A DNA stretch of 64,000 bases from contig CAZQMZ010000005.1 in NCBI GenBank assembly GCA_964594865.1, positions 9,817 to 73,816 on the forward strand, read 5' to 3'. The notes beneath the pieces were generated by a model. It did no database searches, was not told the DNA's origin, and saw only the letters and a list, made by a program, of their open reading frames with translations. This document shows, one piece after another, positions 1 to 7,692 of this stretch (positions are counted from its first letter, which is position 1; each line of letters opens with the position of its first letter). This DNA comes from Caccovivens sp964594865. Its GTDB lineage: Bacteria; Bacillota; Clostridia; Christensenellales; UBA1242. The position numbers were made by a program, and so were the translations under genes.

Positions 1-364
1 CTCTGGCATTTTTGTTGGAATTTTCGGTGTTCCAATATTCATTTTCGCCGTCAATAAGTTCTTTGATTGCAAGGTCTGTGGTGTTGCTCTTGCGCACAAG
101 TTCACGCGTATATCTGTATATGATATATTTCTTTGCAAGGTCATAATGCCCATAAGACATCAATTTTTCTTCAATAATGTCTTGGATGTCTTCAACCAAA
201 AGGCGCTTTTTCTTCAAACCAACTATGTATGAAAGGATCGCTTTGATCTCTTCACTGGTCGCCCTTTCGCTCTCTTCAACCTCGTTGTTGGCTTTTTCAA
301 TGGCAACTTTGATTTTGTTTGGATCGAAATCGACAAAAGTCCCATTTCTCTTGATAACTTGCAT
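1..364 (-). CDS. nrdD: Anaerobic ribonucleoside-triphosphate reductase, N-terminal part (cut by window edge)
   Basis: Reading leftward from an ATG at 364, an open frame runs off the window edge (about 121 residues). It starts MQVIKRNGTFVDFDPNKI, the typical opening of an ATP-cone allosteric domain. It ends with a YRYTREL...NTTD...ENSNKNA stretch typical of class III NrdD just after the ATP cone. NrdD reduces ribonucleoside triphosphates to deoxy forms with a glycyl radical under anaerobic conditions. The start has an AGGAGG ribosome site at 369-375. The promoter lies at 457-486 and carries an NrdR-like operator. The catalytic part is outside the window, so a class I or II reductase sharing the ATP cone is not fully excluded, but the NSNKN segment favours NrdD. 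Confidence 0.85.
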   Translation of the reverse strand, partial: MQVIKRNGTFVDFDPNKIKVAIEKANNEVEESERATSEEIKAILSYIVGLKKKRLLVEDIQDIIEEKLMSYGHYDLAKKYIIYRYTRELVRKSNTTDLAIKELIDGENEYWNTENSNKNAR

Positions 365-456
365 TGTAAACCTCCTTAGTTCCAAGTTGTCAATATATTG
401 TGCAATAACACTTGCCACACACACAATATGGCGAATTTTTGCAACTTTCAAGAGAC

Positions 457-486
457 ATTTTACAATATATATAGTGGTTTTGTCAA
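457..486 (-). promoter_or_regulatory. nrdD promoter with NrdR-like boxes
   Basis: On the minus strand TTGACA (481-486) and TAAAAT (457-462) are 18 bases apart. The spacer holds ACAATATATATAGTGG (462-477, plus-strand reading), 14 of 16 matches to the known NrdR box ACACTATATATAGTGT. A weaker palindromic box, TGTCAATATATTGTGC, lies at 388-403 in the leader, and a half-match ACACAATAT is at 421-429. NrdR represses reductase genes in many Firmicutes, so repression of nrdD from this operator is inferred. Confidence 0.6.
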
Positions 487-679
487 ACAAAAATCACTAG
501 ATGTTGTGTTTTTTAATTTTTTTTTAACTTCTTTTATTTTATAAAATTTTTCAAAAATATTCGGCAAAATTTTATCCCATAAGAGTGCATATCCTGTTAT
601 AAATTTATAACAAAATGTAACAAAATTTTTTCGTATAAAACTATTCGCAAAATTCATAAAACACAAATAGTCGTTTTTT

Positions 680-1318
680 TCATTGAAGAAGATTTTGTAA
701 GTCTGTCACAATCTTTTCTTTATCTTCTTGAATGGCGGTCAAAAGTTTTTTCAAACTTTGATTGTCAACAATTTCAATTGTTTTTTCAAAGTCTTTCACC
801 GCTTTTTTCTCCATGTTGATTGCATGACGCAAAAAGATGTCTTTGTTGGTTGTCAAAATCAAATACTGAACCGTCCATTTTCGACCGTTGGATGTCATAA
901 AGTTTGGATCTCCGCCAAACGCGACGACAATGTTGCCGAGCGCATTCAAGATTTCACCGTCATTTTGCGAAAGTTTGGAAAGATAATCGCCCAAAATTTT
1001 GTCTTTTGGAGCATTCAACCAAGATTGATATAAATATGACAAGTGCGCTGTCAAAATGCCGTCCTGAGAATATAAGAGATTTTTCAAAGCATTCACCGTT
1101 GCTTGTGAATGAACGATGTCTGTCACAATTGGATATCGATCGTCACTGTTTTGAACATTCAACAAACTTTCATCACCTTGTTTGAAAATCATTTTTCCCG
1201 CACGAGTAACATATCGCGGTTCACACACAAACGCACTTTTTTGAATAAAATTCTCCGCAAACACGCGAGGAGAATAAGCAAAGCCGTCGCCCTGCACAAA
1301 TTTCATTTTTTCTTTCAT
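680..1318 (-). CDS. Ferritin-like domain protein with poorly kept metal ligands
   Basis: A 212-residue protein. Residues from about 70 onward look like the four-helix ferritin-like/manganese-catalase type found in Clostridia. It has an LSYLYQSWLNAP helix, an LGNIVVAFGGDPNF turn and a final pair of helices with MEKKAVKDFEKTI and LLTAIQEDKEKIV. In active relatives the second helix has a Glu-x-x-His pair (EEMGHME-like) and the last helix a DEEHH-like pair. Here these read QNDGEIL and EDKEKIV, so the metal site may be incomplete. A GGAGG site precedes the ATG at 1318. It lies downstream of parB but a terminator separates them. The family assignment is by pattern only. Confidence 0.5.
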   Translation of the reverse strand: MKEKMKFVQGDGFAYSPRVFAENFIQKSAFVCEPRYVTRAGKMIFKQGDESLLNVQNSDDRYPIVTDIVHSQATVNALKNLLYSQDGILTAHLSYLYQSWLNAPKDKILGDYLSKLSQNDGEILNALGNIVVAFGGDPNFMTSNGRKWTVQYLILTTNKDIFLRHAINMEKKAVKDFEKTIEIVDNQSLKKLLTAIQEDKEKIVTDLQNLLQ

Positions 1319-1365
1319 TTTTCCTCCATATCATTTTTTTATATGAAGAAAAAACATCCTTTTGA

Positions 1366-1398
1366 CACAAAAAAACATCGCTTTTTCAAACGATGTTT
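1366..1398 (-). terminator. Terminator of parA-parB
   Basis: Minus-strand hairpin AACATCG / CGATGTT with a 10-base loop, followed by a run of seven T. It lies 60 bases after the parB stop. Confidence 0.75.
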
Positions 1399-1457
1399 AT
1401 CTGTCCACAACAATCAACGCAAGCCTTTCTCATATCTTTTTCTGCAGAAAAAATTTT

Positions 1458-2393
1458 CTATTTCTTCCCTGTTCTTCTGTTATAATTTTGCAAATCTTGA
1501 AGCGTCATTTCTTTTTTGTTTAGCAAATCCAAAAGTTCGGCAATGCGATCTAAATCATCGCGCGTGTAATAATCAATATAAATTCTTCCTTTATTATCAT
1601 TTCCAATTGCTGAAACTTTTGTCGCAAAAGTCTTTTGCATTTGATTGATGAGTTCTCTAAGTTCCAAAGATTGCTCTTCTTTGACAATAATTTTCTTGGT
1701 TGGGTTGGTGAGATTTTTGACTGCCTTTTCAAGGTCGCGAACGCTCATATTTTTTGAAACAACCATTTGTGCCAAACGAATTTGATCTTTCGGATTTTCA
1801 ACAACAACCAAACATCTTGCGTGTCCAGAAGATATTTGTCCTTTTTCCACCATGTCAATGACAGCAGGATAGAGCGTCAAAAGACGCAAAGTGTTTGCAA
1901 CGTTTGAACGGCTTTTTCCAATTCTTTCTGAAACAGTTTCTTGTGTCAAGCCATATTCATCCATAAGTTGCTTTATGGCGCGCGCTGCCTCAATTGGATT
2001 TAAATCTTCTCTTTGTAAATTTTCTATTATACTGATTTCTTTGACTTGTTTGTCAGTATAATTCTTGACAATTGCTGGCACGGTTTTGAGTCCGCAAAGG
2101 TTTGCTGCTCTCCAACGTCTTTCACCAGCGATGATCATATATTCTCCATTCGATTGTTGATTGAGAACGATTGGTTGAACAATGCCATGAATTTTGATGG
2201 AAGACGCCAACTCTTGCAATGCCTCTTCGTCAAAGTTCTTACGTGGCTGGTTTGGATTTGGCTTGATTTTGGTGATATCAATTTCCAAAACACCACCGTC
2301 TGATTTTTTGGTGTTCACTTTGGCTGGTTCTTCTTCATCATAGATGCCAAAAAGTGCGTTAAGTCCTCTCCCCAATCCTTTATTGTTATTCAT
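1458..2393 (-). CDS. parB: Chromosome partition protein ParB (Spo0J)
   Basis: ParB is the CTP-dependent DNA clamp that loads at parS and organises the origin region with ParA and SMC. The 311-residue protein has the N-terminal GLGRGLNALFG segment, the NPNQPRKNFDEEALQELA motif, the CTP-binding GERRWRA motif near residue 92, a helix-turn-helix (TQETVSERIGKSRSNVANTLRLL) and a C-terminal dimer domain. Its start overlaps the parA stop by 8 bases, so the two are translationally coupled. Three parS sites lie at 16.4 kb, 14 kb away. It could formally be the paralogue Noc, but Noc recognises a different site, and the parA partner and the parS sites favour ParB. Confidence 0.95.
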   Translation of the reverse strand: MNNNKGLGRGLNALFGIYDEEEPAKVNTKKSDGGVLEIDITKIKPNPNQPRKNFDEEALQELASSIKIHGIVQPIVLNQQSNGEYMIIAGERRWRAANLCGLKTVPAIVKNYTDKQVKEISIIENLQREDLNPIEAARAIKQLMDEYGLTQETVSERIGKSRSNVANTLRLLTLYPAVIDMVEKGQISSGHARCLVVVENPKDQIRLAQMVVSKNMSVRDLEKAVKNLTNPTKKIIVKEEQSLELRELINQMQKTFATKVSAIGNDNKGRIYIDYYTRDDLDRIAELLDLLNKKEMTLQDLQNYNRRTGKK

Positions 2394-3222
2394 TCACTCC
2401 TCCTTGATTTTCATTTTTAAATTTGATTTTTCTCAATTTTGAAATTTTGTTGTAAGGAACTTGGGCACGTTTCAAAATTTCTTCTGCCAAACTCAAATAC
2501 GCTTCTGCCCCTTTTGAAGTTGCATCATACAACGCCACCGGCAAACCATGACTTGGCGCTTCTGCCAAACGTATGTTTCTTGGAATGTTGGTCAAATAAA
2601 CCTTTTTGTTGAAGACTTTGATAATTTCGTTGCTCACCTGATTTGTGAGATTATATCTCTTATCTTTCATTGTCATCACAACACCTTCAATGTCAAGGTC
2701 AGGATTGAGATGATATTTAATCAATCGAATTGTGTTCATAAGTTGTGCAATTCCTTCAAGAGGGAAGAACTCGCAAGTGATTGGAATGATCACACTGTCA
2801 GAAGCCGTCAATGCATTGACCGTGATCAGCCCAAGCGACGGCGGACAGTCAATAAGAATGAAGTCATAGCTACCTTTAATTTCATCCAAAATGCGTTTGA
2901 TCACTTTTTCTCGTTGTGGAATTTGAATCAATTCCACTTCTGCGCCAGCCAAATCAATGGTGGACGGAATGATAAATAAATTTTCAATAATTGTTGTTTG
3001 AATGACATCTTCATACAAACTTTGATCATCAATAAGATCATAGATTGTTTTGAGCTCTTTTGTCTTGTTCACACCAACAGCACTGGTGGCATTTCCTTGT
3101 GGATCCATGTCCAAAATCAACACTTTTTTTCCCATAAGCGCCATGTAAGTCGCCACATTGACACAAGTTGTTGTCTTTCCAACCCCACCTTTTTGATTTG
3201 CAAAAGCAATAATTTTTCCCAT
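2386..3222 (-). CDS. parA: Chromosome partition ATPase ParA (Soj)
   Basis: A 278-residue ParA/MinD-type ATPase. It opens MGKIIAFANQKGGVGKTTT with the deviant Walker A (KGGVGKTTT), has the Walker A' segment ILDMDPQGNAT and the Walker B-like segment FILIDCPPSLG. It works with ParB on origin segregation and, in Bacillus, controls DnaA. The ATG at 3222 has an AAAGGAA site, and a TATAAT box lies at 3243-3248 on the minus strand. A long charged C-terminal tail (about 25 residues) runs past the usual end of the fold and overlaps the parB start. Confidence 0.95.
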   Translation of the reverse strand: MGKIIAFANQKGGVGKTTTCVNVATYMALMGKKVLILDMDPQGNATSAVGVNKTKELKTIYDLIDDQSLYEDVIQTTIIENLFIIPSTIDLAGAEVELIQIPQREKVIKRILDEIKGSYDFILIDCPPSLGLITVNALTASDSVIIPITCEFFPLEGIAQLMNTIRLIKYHLNPDLDIEGVVMTMKDKRYNLTNQVSNEIIKVFNKKVYLTNIPRNIRLAEAPSHGLPVALYDATSKGAEAYLSLAEEILKRAQVPYNKISKLRKIKFKNENQGGVNE

Positions 3223-3371
3223 AAATCAAATTCCTTTGTTAAATTATACAATAAATTTTTGAAAAATAAAAGAAAAAACACATTTTTGCAATTTTTTTTA
3301 TGTTTTTGACAAATTTTCGTTGTAAATCTCAACAAAAAACATCGTCAAATCGCAAATTTCTTTTGTTTCAA

Positions 3372-4079
3372 TCATCTTATCGGTGACAATTTTGGTTTGT
3401 TTCCTGAGCGCGGATATTTTTTTGGAGTTGAAGAAATTTTTCGAATTACCAAAATTCTTCGTTCTATTTTTTCCATTCCCAATTCGTCTATGTTGAATTC
3501 TTCAATCTTTTCAACCTTTCCGCCAAGTTTGTTGATGGCTTTTTGAGCGTCTTTCAACTCTTCATCAAGTTTGGATGATTTATAGACAATCGCAGTTCCG
3601 CCAACTTTGACAAACGGCAACAAATATTCCACAAGAGTGTCAAGCGGTGCAACTGCACGTGCCGTGGCAACATCAAAAATTTCGCGGTTGTCTTTGGCAA
3701 AATCTTCCGCACGAGCATGAACTGCTGAAATATTTGAAAGTTGAAGAATTTTGACAACATCGTTCAAGAAATTCACACGCTTATTCAAACTGTCAATCAT
3801 GCATATTGAAAGATCTGGACGAACAATTTTGAGAGGTATTGCTGGAAAACCTGCTCCACTTCCAATATCAACGACACATGCATTTTCTGGAAAAAGATTA
3901 CAAGGCAAAACACTGTCCAAAAAATGTTTGACAAGCACATCTCTTTCTTCCGTCAGCGCTGTCAAATTGATTTGTTTGTTCCTTTCAATCAAATGATGAA
4001 AGAATAAATCAAATTGGCTTTCTTGATCTTCATTGACATAAATATTATGTTTTTCAAAAATCTCCTTCAAATTTTTCAT
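3372..4079 (-). CDS. rsmG: 16S rRNA (guanine527-N7)-methyltransferase RsmG
   Basis: A 235-residue protein with the GidB-type Rossmann fold. The SAM-binding loop reads VDIGSGAGFPAIPLKIVRPD, followed by MIDSLNKRVNFL and the VATARAVAPL motif. It methylates N7 of G527 in 16S rRNA. It lies 16 bases downstream of mnmG in the same direction, the usual order mnmE-mnmG-rsmG-parA-parB. A GAAGGA site precedes the ATG. Confidence 0.95.
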   Translation of the reverse strand: MKNLKEIFEKHNIYVNEDQESQFDLFFHHLIERNKQINLTALTEERDVLVKHFLDSVLPCNLFPENACVVDIGSGAGFPAIPLKIVRPDLSICMIDSLNKRVNFLNDVVKILQLSNISAVHARAEDFAKDNREIFDVATARAVAPLDTLVEYLLPFVKVGGTAIVYKSSKLDEELKDAQKAINKLGGKVEKIEEFNIDELGMEKIERRILVIRKISSTPKKYPRSGNKPKLSPIR

Positions 4080-4095
4080 CTACAAAATCCTTCGT

Positions 4096-5958
4096 TTATT
4101 TGTTCTTTTTGATCAATATTGAAAGCACTGAAACGTCTGCTGGTGACACTCCCGAAATTCGCGATGCCTGCCCTAGGTTCAATGGACGAATTGCCGACAA
4201 CTTTTCTTTCGCCTCTTCTCGAAGCCCTTTGGCACTTTGATAGTCAAAATCGGATGGAATTGTCACATTCTCATTGGCAAGCATTCTGTCAATATCTTCC
4301 TGTTGTTGTTTGAGATATCCCTCATACTTGATTTTCGTGTTGACAATTTCCAAAAGCCGAACATCTTCTCCATCAAAAAGATGATAAGTTTCATCCAACT
4401 TGAAAATATTGATGTTGTTCCTTTTCAACAGATCCCAAAAACGCATATTTTCTTTTGGAATTGGTTCGCCATTATCTTTAAACAATTTGATCAATTTTTC
4501 ATCAATTTTCACTTTTTTTTGCAAAATTTGTTCAATTTGTTCAATTTTTTTACATTTTTCTTGAAATTTTTGATATCTTTCATCACTCACAAGTCCAACT
4601 CTTCGACCAATTTCCGTCAAACGCATATCCGCATTGTCTTGTCTTAAAAGAAGGCGATATTCCGCGCGCGATGTCATCATGCGATATGGCTCATTCGTTC
4701 CTTTTGTGACAATGTCATCAATCAAAACGCCGATATAGGCATCACTTCGTTTAAGCACAAGTTGTTCTTTGCCTTTGTTATACAAATTGGCATTTATTCC
4801 AGCGATAATTCCCTGAGCACCTGCCTCTTCATATCCACTTGTGCCGTTGATTTGTCCAGCAAAGAAAAGTCCTTCAATCGTCTTGAGTTCCAAAGTTGGT
4901 TTAAGTTGCGTCGAGTCGATGCAATCATATTCAATGGCATATGCATCGCGCATAATTTCAGCGTTTTCCAAACCTATCACTGAGTGGACCATCTCTTTTT
5001 GCAAGTCTGCCGGCATGGAAGTGGAAAATCCTTGCAAATACATTTCATTTGTGTCCAACGCTTCCGGCTCTAAAAACAATTGATGACGTTCTTTGTCGGA
5101 AAATCGCACAACTTTTGTTTCAATTGATGGACAATAGCGTGGTCCAACACCCTTGATTTCGCCTGATATTGCTGGCGCCTTGTCCAAATTTTGCCTGATG
5201 ATTTCATGCGTTTTTGGTGTGGTGTAGGTGAGATAGCACACTGCCTTGTTCTGAACTTTGCCTTCTGTCATTGCAGAAAATGACATGATGTCTTCATCGC
5301 CAAGTTGCAATTCCATTTTACTGAAATCCACACTTCGCGCATGAAGTCGAACAGGAGTTCCCGTTTTGAAACGCAACAATTTTATTCCCAAGTTCTTTAA
5401 ACTGTCCGACAATCGCGACGAATTTTTAAATCCGTTCGGCCCCATAAATTCTCTTGATTTGCCAATGATAATGTCACTTTTGAGATACACTCCCGTCGCA
5501 AAGACAACACTCTTTGCACGATATTTGAGATTGAGTCGAGTTGTTATGATCTTATGATCACCTTCAATTTCAACAGAATCAACTTCACCTTGACGGATAA
5601 ACAGATTTTTTTCATTCTCCAAAGTCTTTTTCATTTCGACGTGATAAGCATTTTTATCCGCTTGCGCACGAAGACTTTGAACAGCAACACCTTTTCCGCG
5701 ATTAAGTATTCGAATTTGGATGGCGGTTTTGTCAGCATTTATTCCCATCTCGCCACCCAGAGCATCAATTTCGGAAACAAGTTGCCCTTTTGCTGTCCCA
5801 CCAATTGACGGATTGCATGCCAAAAAAGCAATTGAATCCAAACTTATTGTCAAAAGCAATGTTTTGTTTCCGGTGCGCGCCAAAGCAAGAGCCGCCTCAC
5901 AACCAGCATGCCCAGCACCAATAACAATCGAATCAAAATCTTCATAATTTTTTTTCAT
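4096..5958 (-). CDS. mnmG: tRNA uridine-5-carboxymethylaminomethyl modification enzyme MnmG
   Basis: A full-length 620-residue GidA protein. The N-terminal FAD-binding loop is SIVIGAGHAGCEAALA, followed by SLDSIAFLACNPSIGGTAKG. The family motif GPRYCPSIETKVVRF is in the middle and the C-terminal helical domain ends GQASRISGVSPADVSVL. With MnmE it builds the cmnm5 modification at wobble uridine 34 of several tRNAs. Only a weak purine stretch (AAAGAGA) precedes the ATG. It is separated from mnmE by 245 bases of almost pure A/T sequence, which is unusual for this pair. Confidence 0.96.
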   Translation of the reverse strand: MKKNYEDFDSIVIGAGHAGCEAALALARTGNKTLLLTISLDSIAFLACNPSIGGTAKGQLVSEIDALGGEMGINADKTAIQIRILNRGKGVAVQSLRAQADKNAYHVEMKKTLENEKNLFIRQGEVDSVEIEGDHKIITTRLNLKYRAKSVVFATGVYLKSDIIIGKSREFMGPNGFKNSSRLSDSLKNLGIKLLRFKTGTPVRLHARSVDFSKMELQLGDEDIMSFSAMTEGKVQNKAVCYLTYTTPKTHEIIRQNLDKAPAISGEIKGVGPRYCPSIETKVVRFSDKERHQLFLEPEALDTNEMYLQGFSTSMPADLQKEMVHSVIGLENAEIMRDAYAIEYDCIDSTQLKPTLELKTIEGLFFAGQINGTSGYEEAGAQGIIAGINANLYNKGKEQLVLKRSDAYIGVLIDDIVTKGTNEPYRMMTSRAEYRLLLRQDNADMRLTEIGRRVGLVSDERYQKFQEKCKKIEQIEQILQKKVKIDEKLIKLFKDNGEPIPKENMRFWDLLKRNNINIFKLDETYHLFDGEDVRLLEIVNTKIKYEGYLKQQQEDIDRMLANENVTIPSDFDYQSAKGLREEAKEKLSAIRPLNLGQASRISGVSPADVSVLSILIKKNK

Positions 5959-6203
5959 ATTTTTCTCTTTTTTTCGTATTTTTTTAATTTTTTTATATTT
6001 TTTTGTTTATTTTTTTAAATTTCATTTAAAAATTAATTTATTTTTATTTTAAAAATTATTTTTTATTTAAAAAAAATATTTTTAAATTCATTTTTTTAAT
6101 ATATTTTTTTTCGTTTTATTATGGAATTTTAAATTATTTTCTTATTATTTTTTTATTTTTAAATATTTATTTTTATTTTTTTATTATTTTTTATATTTTT
6201 TTA
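5959..6203. other. Almost G/C-free intergenic tract between mnmE and mnmG
   Basis: This 245-base gap is T-rich on the plus strand, with long T runs broken by short A runs and only a handful of G or C. I see no gene, no clear promoter and no hairpin. A 14-base word TATTATGGAATTTT at 6117-6130 recurs at 47614-47627 in the other very AT-rich gap of the window. Confidence 0.7.
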
Positions 6204-7592
6204 TTATTTTCCCAAACAAAATTTAGAAAAAATTAAATTTATTATATCTTCATTTTCCGTGTTGCCGGTGATTTTTCCAAGCGTTTGCCAAACCTGTTTG
6301 ATCAGCATAGACAAAACGTCCAGCGTTTGAAAATTGGTTTGCAAAATATTTTCCAAAAGGTCATTTGCTTCCTTCAAAATCTTGCATTGCCTTTCATTTG
6401 TCAACACCAATGCATTAACATCCACTTTTTCACCAATCACCATGTCAACAATTTGTTTTTTGAGTTTATCAATATTTTTTCCAACTAGCGCAGAAATTTC
6501 AATTTCATTATCACGTTTTTTTGCAATTCGTTTTTTGTCGCTCTTATTGACAACAACAATAACATTTCTGCCCTGCAGCATCTCTTCAATTTGTCTGTCT
6601 TCTTCTGTTTCTTTTTCACTTCCATCCAAAACAAACAGCACGACATCTGCGGTCGACATGCTTTGCTTGCTTTTTGCAATACCCAAACTTTCCACAACAT
6701 CTGCCGTTTCTCGAATTCCCGCGGTGTCCACCAAATTGATTTTGACACCATTCCACAAGAGACTCTCCGTCACAGTGTCGCGCGTCGTTCCTTGAATGTC
6801 GGTGACGATTGCACGGTCTTCACCCAAAAGTGCGTTCATAACACTGCTTTTGCCGACATTCGTCTTTCCAACAAGAGCCACATTTATGCCATTTTTGAGA
6901 TATTTCGCGCTTTCTGAATTTTGCAAAATCTTCAAGTTTTTTTCTTTGATTTCTCGCAATTTTTCAAAGACGTCAGTTTTTAATTCAGTTTCTTCCGTTT
7001 CATCAGGATAGTCCATGCCCACTTCAATCTCTGCAAGAAGGGTTGTCAAGTCATTTTGTTCCTGCAGAATTTCGTTTGCCAAGCGCCCGTTTGTTACTTG
7101 CAAATTGCTTCGAAGTTCTCCCTCTGTTTCAGCATTGATTTCGCCAATAATCGCCTCTGCCTTATCCAAGGAAATTTTTCCGTTCAAAAATGCTCGCTTT
7201 GAAAACTCTCCCGCTTCCGCAAGGCGTGCGCCAGAAGAAAGGCATTTCTCCAAAACTTTCTGTGCCAACAGCACCCCACCATGCACTTGAAATTCCACAA
7301 CATCCTCACCGGTGTAAGAAAAAGGTGCTTTGAAATAGACCATAAGACACTCTTCAAAAACACCATCAAGGTCAAGCTTGCCGAAATACATAAATCTTGG
7401 CAAAACATTTCTTTCTTGGTGACCTTTTTGTGGTTGCTTATTTACTCCTAAGGACGCTTTTCCATCATCAAACTTTGACAAATGGAAAATTTTGAGCGCG
7501 ATTTCCAAACAACCTTTTCCGCTCATTCGAACAACTGCAATAGCCCCACGCCCCAACGGAGTGGAAATTGAAGCAATGACATCCTTTTTCAT
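6204..7592 (-). CDS. mnmE: tRNA modification GTPase MnmE
   Basis: A 462-residue protein with the TrmE N-terminal domain (DVIASISTPLGRGAIAVVRMSG), a central helical domain and an inserted G domain. The G domain has GKTNVGKSS (G1), GTTRDT (G2), DTAGI (G3) and NKSD (G4). It ends with the FSKFCLGK motif, whose cysteine is the family hallmark. It acts with MnmG on tRNA wobble uridines. The homology-supported ATG at 7592 has no ribosome site. It follows TATAAT (7599-7604, minus strand) by exactly 6 bases with TTGATT 17 bases further up, so the mRNA is predicted to be leaderless. It is cut off from jag by a plus-strand gene. Confidence 0.96.
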   Translation of the reverse strand: MKKDVIASISTPLGRGAIAVVRMSGKGCLEIALKIFHLSKFDDGKASLGVNKQPQKGHQERNVLPRFMYFGKLDLDGVFEECLMVYFKAPFSYTGEDVVEFQVHGGVLLAQKVLEKCLSSGARLAEAGEFSKRAFLNGKISLDKAEAIIGEINAETEGELRSNLQVTNGRLANEILQEQNDLTTLLAEIEVGMDYPDETEETELKTDVFEKLREIKEKNLKILQNSESAKYLKNGINVALVGKTNVGKSSVMNALLGEDRAIVTDIQGTTRDTVTESLLWNGVKINLVDTAGIRETADVVESLGIAKSKQSMSTADVVLFVLDGSEKETEEDRQIEEMLQGRNVIVVVNKSDKKRIAKKRDNEIEISALVGKNIDKLKKQIVDMVIGEKVDVNALVLTNERQCKILKEANDLLENILQTNFQTLDVLSMLIKQVWQTLGKITGNTENEDIINLIFSKFCLGK

Positions 7593-7598
7593 GCCTTA

Positions 7599-7627
7599 AT
7601 TATAACAAAAACATATCAAAAAATCAA
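7599..7627 (-). promoter_or_regulatory. mnmE promoter, predicted leaderless start
   Basis: On the minus strand TTGATT (7622-7627), 17 bases, TATAAT (7599-7604) with TGT before it (extended -10), then TAAGGC and the ATG. Confidence 0.65.
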
Positions 7628-7692
7628 TAAGAAACAACCACCAGCCTTGACTTTTTTTCAGGATTTATGATAGAATGAAAAGGGGAAAATTT

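Noticed and set aside
460..666. A 68-residue minus-strand frame upstream of nrdD
   Set aside because: No ribosome site, AT-driven composition, and it overlaps the nrdD promoter region.
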